From: Peromyscus leucopus
Taxonomy: Eukaryota; Chordata; Mammalia; Rodentia; Cricetidae
Direction of reading: 5' to 3'
NCBI RefSeq assembly: GCF_004664715.2
Contig: NC_051068.1
Span: 50,070,953 to 50,134,952 of the forward strand
Length of the DNA stretch: 64,000 nucleotides
The notes under the pieces are model-generated. The model had not been told where the DNA came from. It did not search any database and saw only the letters and a list, made by a program, of their open reading frames with translations. Position numbers and translations under genes: made by a program. This document shows positions 59,868 through 64,000 of the stretch, one piece after another (within the stretch, counting starts at the first letter, position 1; the number at the start of each line of letters is the position of its first letter).

Positions 59868-60944
59868 AAGTTAAGAGCTCTTCCTATTCCCATGGAGTCT
59901 TCATTTATCATGGTATTTCTTTCCTGATTCTCCACTCTGTTTCTGATCCAGCTGGGACCTCCTGATCCCCTAAGCTCTCTTTCCCCTAACCTTTGCCCTC
60001 TATTACCCCACTCCACCCCTAGTTTACTCATGTAGATCTCATCCATTTCTCTGTCGCTAGATGATCCCTGTGTCTTTCTTAGGGTCCTCTTTACTAGGTA
60101 GCCTCCCCTGGAGTTGTGAGTTGCAGTCTGGTTATCCTTTGCTTTACATCTAGTAGCTACTTATGAGTGAGTACTTATCATGCTTGTCTTTCTGAGTCTG
60201 GGTTTCCTCACTCAGGATTATATTTTTTAGTTCCATCCATTTGCTTGCAAACCTCATGATAGGAAGAAGAAGAGAGCTAGAGATCCCCAGAAATCCACAA
60301 AGATACCTCCACTATAGATTACTGGCAATGATCAAGAGTGCCTGAGCTGACCTACTCTGGTGATCAGATGGCGGAACACCCTAACTGTCATGATAGAACT
60401 CTCATCCAATGACTGATGGAAGCAGATGCAGAGATCCACAGCCAAGCCCCAGGTGAAACTCTAGGAATCCAATCGACTAGAGAGAGGAGGGATTATAAGA
60501 GCAAGAGATTTTGAGACCACGATTGGAAAAAGCACAGGGACAAATAACCAAACTATCAGAAACACATGAACTGGGAACCAATAGCTGAGACCAAGCCCTC
60601 TGGATAAGTGAGACAGTTGATTAGCTTAAACTGTTTTGGAGGCCCCTAGGCAGTGGGACCAGGACCTGTCCTTGGTGCATGAGCTGGCTTTTGGGATCCT
60701 AGGGCCTATGCTGAAACACTTTGATCAGCTTTGGTGCGGGGAGGAGGAGACTGGACCTATCTCAACTGAATCTACCAGGCTAGGCTGACTTACCAGGGGA
60801 GACCTTGCATTGGAGGAGGTGTGAATGGAGGGAGGTGATTGGGAAGAAAGGCTGGGAGATGGGAGGAGGGAGGAAGGGGAATCTGTGGCTGACATGTAAA
60901 ATTAAATTAATTATAAAATAAAAAAAAATAAAGTTAAGAGCTCT
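59868..60944 (+). mobile_element. Twin-primed L1 insertion with internal inversion
   Basis: A perfect 14-bp duplication aagttaagagctct (59868-59881 and 60931-60944) flanks one L1 made of two oppositely oriented parts. 59882-60258 is antisense and includes the end of ORF2 (the complement of ttccatccatttgcttgcaaacc). From about 60259 to 60930 the 3' UTR is in sense orientation, ending attataaaataaaaaaaa. Placed head to tail the two parts are consecutive L1 sequence. This is the signature of twin priming. Confidence 0.93.
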
Positions 60945-61172
60945 ATCTTGTACATGTGGATAATAAATCTTGCCAGAACCATTAAAAAGACTATGGTGTT
61001 TGTTCTCAGGATTGTAAAAAGAAAAAATAAATAAAAGACCAATTGCCTAAAATGCATGATTTGCTTATAGCCTTTCTTCTGTTACTTTGGCTTTCTTTAG
61101 TTATTAACATCATACTGCCTTTTAGACAGTATCTAATTTAGCTGATACTGATCTAGAACTTTTTGCAATGAC

Positions 61173-61530
61173 TAGTGTTGACTGTCAACCTGACATTATC
61201 TGTAATCACCTAGATGGCAAAATCTAAATTACTGCTGTGGAAAATGATCTTGGCTGTTATGGAAAGTGAAAGATATAATCTAACGGACTATTTCCTTGAA
61301 CTGGGTTATGGAGTTCATTAAAAAAAAAAAAATCATTTAGGATGAGTTTCATCCCGATCATCTCCTGACAACACATTCTTCAGTGACTTTCTTGCCTTGA
61401 TGGACTGAATTCTCCAACTGTGAGCTAAAAGAAGTCTTTCCTCCTTTAAGCTGCCTTCTTACTAGATGCAAGGAAAACAACAATAACAACAACAATGATC
61501 ACAAAAAAAATAAATAAATAAATAACTTAC
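61173..61530 (+). mobile_element. Old MaLR-like LTR fragment with A-rich end
   Basis: Starts tagtgttgactgtcaacctgacattatctgtaatcacctag and ends gccttgatggactgaattctccaactgtgagctaaaagaag...ctgccttctt. The order resembles the two ends of a rodent LTR with its middle deleted. An A-rich and (AAAT)n stretch follows (61480-61525). The family is uncertain. Confidence 0.45.
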
Positions 61531-61534
61531 ACAC

Positions 61535-61690
61535 ATGCAGGCTAGTCAAGGATGCCTTTGAACTTTTCATCCTTTGGTATCCACTTCCTAAATGCTGTCA
61601 TTAAAGGCATGCACCCTTAATACCGTTTGTTATGTGTACTGGGAATTAAACACAGAGTTTGATAAATGCTAGGCATGTGTCTAACAAATT
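61535..61690 (-). mobile_element. B4/RSINE1-type SINE
   Basis: The plus strand shows a B1-like part (ggctagtcaaggatgcctttgaacttttcatcc, cattaaaggcatgcaccc). It is followed by an ID-like part (tactgggaattaaacacagagtttgataaatgctaggcatgtgtctaac). This is the antisense arrangement of the ID-B1 fusion SINE. It is diverged. Confidence 0.65.
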
Positions 61691-63349
61691 GGGACAAATC
61701 AGGAGCTCAATGCCAAACAGTTTTAATGACTGCAAATTTCTCACAAATTTTGGAATTATGCAGTATAGTGACTTCTAACCTGTCATTTGATGCAAGATTA
61801 TTTTGGTTTCTAGGGATTCATGATTCCATTTAAAAGAGAGTTTTTTTTTTTTTGCTTCTGTGAAAATGTCATTATATATTTTTTTACAGTGATTTCAATA
61901 AATCTGCGGATTGCATTGAGCAGTTTGTATGTTTAACAATAGGGATTTAGTCTGAGAAAACGTGATGCTATTCTATTTTACTTACTCATCATTTCTTCCA
62001 TCAGTGTTTTATGATCTTCATGGTATAATTATATTTCATCCATTTGTTTATATTTATTTATATGTAATTTTATTACTATTGTAATTGTGACACTTTTATT
62101 TTGGAAAAATATGCTATTGATTTATAACATGATACAGATTTTATAGGTTTTATAGGTTGGTTGTATATTCTGGAAGACAGAAAATTACTCTATTTTATTA
62201 TAAAGTAAGGGTTACTGTGACTGAAGATACTAAAATACCAGATCAATATGTGTAGTACACAAAGCAGCTATTTCAATTCTCTGCTCCTAAAATCCACTTA
62301 ATGTATCATCCTTAGAGAGAGGACATATCATAAATTACACTGATAAAAACAGACAGGGCATTTGTTCTTATATCAACGGCTGAAATAGATAAAATTGTGA
62401 GAAGTATTTATTAGATCTAATAGATTTTTGTGGCACCTTTGGAATTTTCTATATATAAAATCTGTCATCTCCCCACATTGTATTGCAATGTGTTCTTTCT
62501 GTTTAAATCTGCTCTGTGCAGGAATGGAACACTAGGTGAACAAAAGCAAGAATGATTCTACTTGTGTTATTTGTGTTCTTAGCAGAAAGTTTTCAGAAAT
62601 TCCACTTTGGTGAAATGTTAGCTTTTGGCTGATAAATGACCTTCAGTACACTGATGTATGGACCTTATATTCCAACTCCATCCCATATTTGATAAAAAAA
62701 ATATAGAAATTTATTAAATGCCTTTTACACACCTATAGAAATGGCTTTCTGTCTCTTTACCTTTATTCAGTTGAAGCATCGTGTTTATCAATTTCTGCAC
62801 ATTAAATATTGTTGCATCACTAAGGTTAATACCTTCCCTCCTGTTGAATAGGTTTTTATCAGTATATAGTTGAATTTATTTTCCTAGAATTTTGTTGAGG
62901 ATATTATTTGGATCCATGATCAATAAAGCAGTGTTCCTGTGGTTTTCCTTTCAGTTCCTGCTTCCTCGTGTGGTTTTGATGTAAGGATACTTCTTGTCTT
63001 ATGGAAAACTTTTGTGTATAGTTTTGTCAAGTAATTTGCACATTTCTTCAAGGTTACCATAACTTTTTATAATAACTTCTCATGAGGCCTGCTGTGTGCA
63101 TAGTGTCAGTTTTACTGTGTTCATTTTCATTTCTGATTTTACTAATATGAGCCCACTCTCTTTTTCGTAGTCTAGCTAAGAATTTCTGTATATTTTGTAA
63201 TCTTTTGAAGATCTAGATCTTCACTGAATTTTACATATTGTTATATGTACTTGACTTATTTTCATCAATATCTTACTATATCTTTACTCCTGTGATTTTT
63301 AAAGGTAGCATTTTTGCCTTGTTTCTTTCGATGTGTTGGAGTGGGGAAA

Positions 63350-64000
63350 GATACTTCCTCCCAATTCTCTTCTGATCCCAGCAGCAGTAAGTAGTCATCT
63401 CAGTTTTTGTTCTGGAAAAAAAGTATTATGTAACTTCAGATTTTTCAAACAAATTAAATAAGAAAATACTTAGGACCTGTCTTTCACTTGTTACAATTAA
63501 TAAGATTTTTTTCTCTCAGTGTCAGAGTTAACCAACTTTAATTTAGGAACCAAAAATTTCCCTGTCTTCTGTAACTGCTCCACTTCTCCATACTCAAGAA
63601 TTGACTTTCTTTATCTTTACATATAACTTGTTTCAGATAACATTATCATACAAATAACTAAACACTGGCTAAATCCAGAGGCACTTGATAGGGGTTAGAG
63701 TCACTGACATAAACAGCTTCACAGTCACCCAATTAAAGAAAGCTCTATTCATCTGCACCAAGACTGTATAATACTTAACAATTAGTAGGAGACTATTTTT
63801 CTACTGTAAACATACTACATACCGCTCCAGGTGTACATGCCCATTTGAGGAAGAAACAACAGTAGCCAGGTATAAAAGAGAATTCAACTCAAAGAGTTAC
63901 AATTGTAGCTTTCATTGTGGATGCCTTGAGCCTTTCTATTCTTGCTGCTTCATCCTTCCTAGAATGATCTGTTCACCTCCTTTCAAAGCTGAATTCTTTC
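63350..64000. other. No gene seen
   Basis: No element or exon recognised at the right end of the window. Confidence 0.4.

Larger units (their letters stand above)
58915..63345 (-). mobile_element. Ancient L1 ORF2 region, multiply interrupted
   Basis: Plus-strand blocks follow the antisense of an ancient mammalian L1 from its 3' end inward: gtggctgaataataccattttgtg (59061), aacatggcatgatgtctcattg (59410), gctgttaagaaactttttgatttcaagtaatc (59680), ctttctttagttattaacatc (61091), ctctttttcgtagtctagctaag (63160). No frame survives. It is interrupted by the twin-primed L1 (59882-60930), a MaLR-like piece (61173-61470) and a B4-type SINE (61535-61690). Confidence 0.6.

Overview
The window is rodent nuclear DNA, almost certainly from a cricetid (deer mouse, vole or hamster group). 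The evidence is its B1 SINEs, which carry the cricetid-type 3' half (a stretch reading ggaaaggcgcaaagct before the cacagagaaaccctgtctcg block), together with ID, B3 and B4/RSINE1-type SINEs, rodent L1 3' ends and rodent LTR families. The sequence is AT-rich and CpG-poor. I found no host protein-coding exon, tRNA, rRNA or other cellular gene. Every long open frame I could interpret is either retroelement-derived or a microsatellite read-through. The window is best read as an intergenic or deep intronic gene desert whose history is written in transposable elements.

Layout. 0-8 kb: an LTR with a target duplication at 232-540, then mostly unique AT-rich DNA with old SINE and L1 pieces. 8-12 kb: L1 3' ends, a B1-spacer-ID composite inside one target duplication (9530-9850), a young B1 facing it, and an ID inserted in an L1 tail. 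12-19.9 kb: a probable LTR piece, a short L1 copy (15546-15968) and an antisense MaLR-type internal block (18.8-19.7 kb). 19.9-28 kb: a GC-richer LINE-mobilised retroposon (19886-20734), B4, B3 and L1 pieces, and a second copy of the first LTR (27817-28122). 28.1-29.95 kb: a nest of old L1, then a retroposon, then a young B1, with (TA)n and (GAAA)n arrays. 30-34.3 kb: three copies of one MaLR-like LTR and a young B1. 34.6-35.6 kb: an L1 3' end split by a solo LTR. 37.99-39.70 kb: the most notable object, a 1.7-kb class II (betaretrovirus-like) endogenous retroviral element on the minus strand with two LTRs that look identical. 42-48 kb: microsatellites, nested L1s and a textbook 5'-truncated L1. 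49-50.9 kb: a probable old ERV LTR with a gag-like remnant. 53.2-54.75 kb: an L1 5' end with two promoter monomers and a broken ORF1, but no ORF2. 58.9-63.35 kb: an ancient antisense L1 interrupted by a young twin-primed (inverted) L1 and other repeats.

The elements form a relative timeline. Ancient L1 and MLT1-type LTRs are the substrate. Rodent L1 3' ends, MaLR LTRs and B3/B4 SINEs landed on them. The newest arrivals are B1 copies with perfect target duplications and the 38-kb provirus. I see no undescribed cellular system. The points most worth checking are the very young internally deleted provirus, the B1-ID composite, the ORF1-only L1 and the retroposon family with an internal tandem array. 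Family names follow from recognised sequence patterns only; no database search was run.
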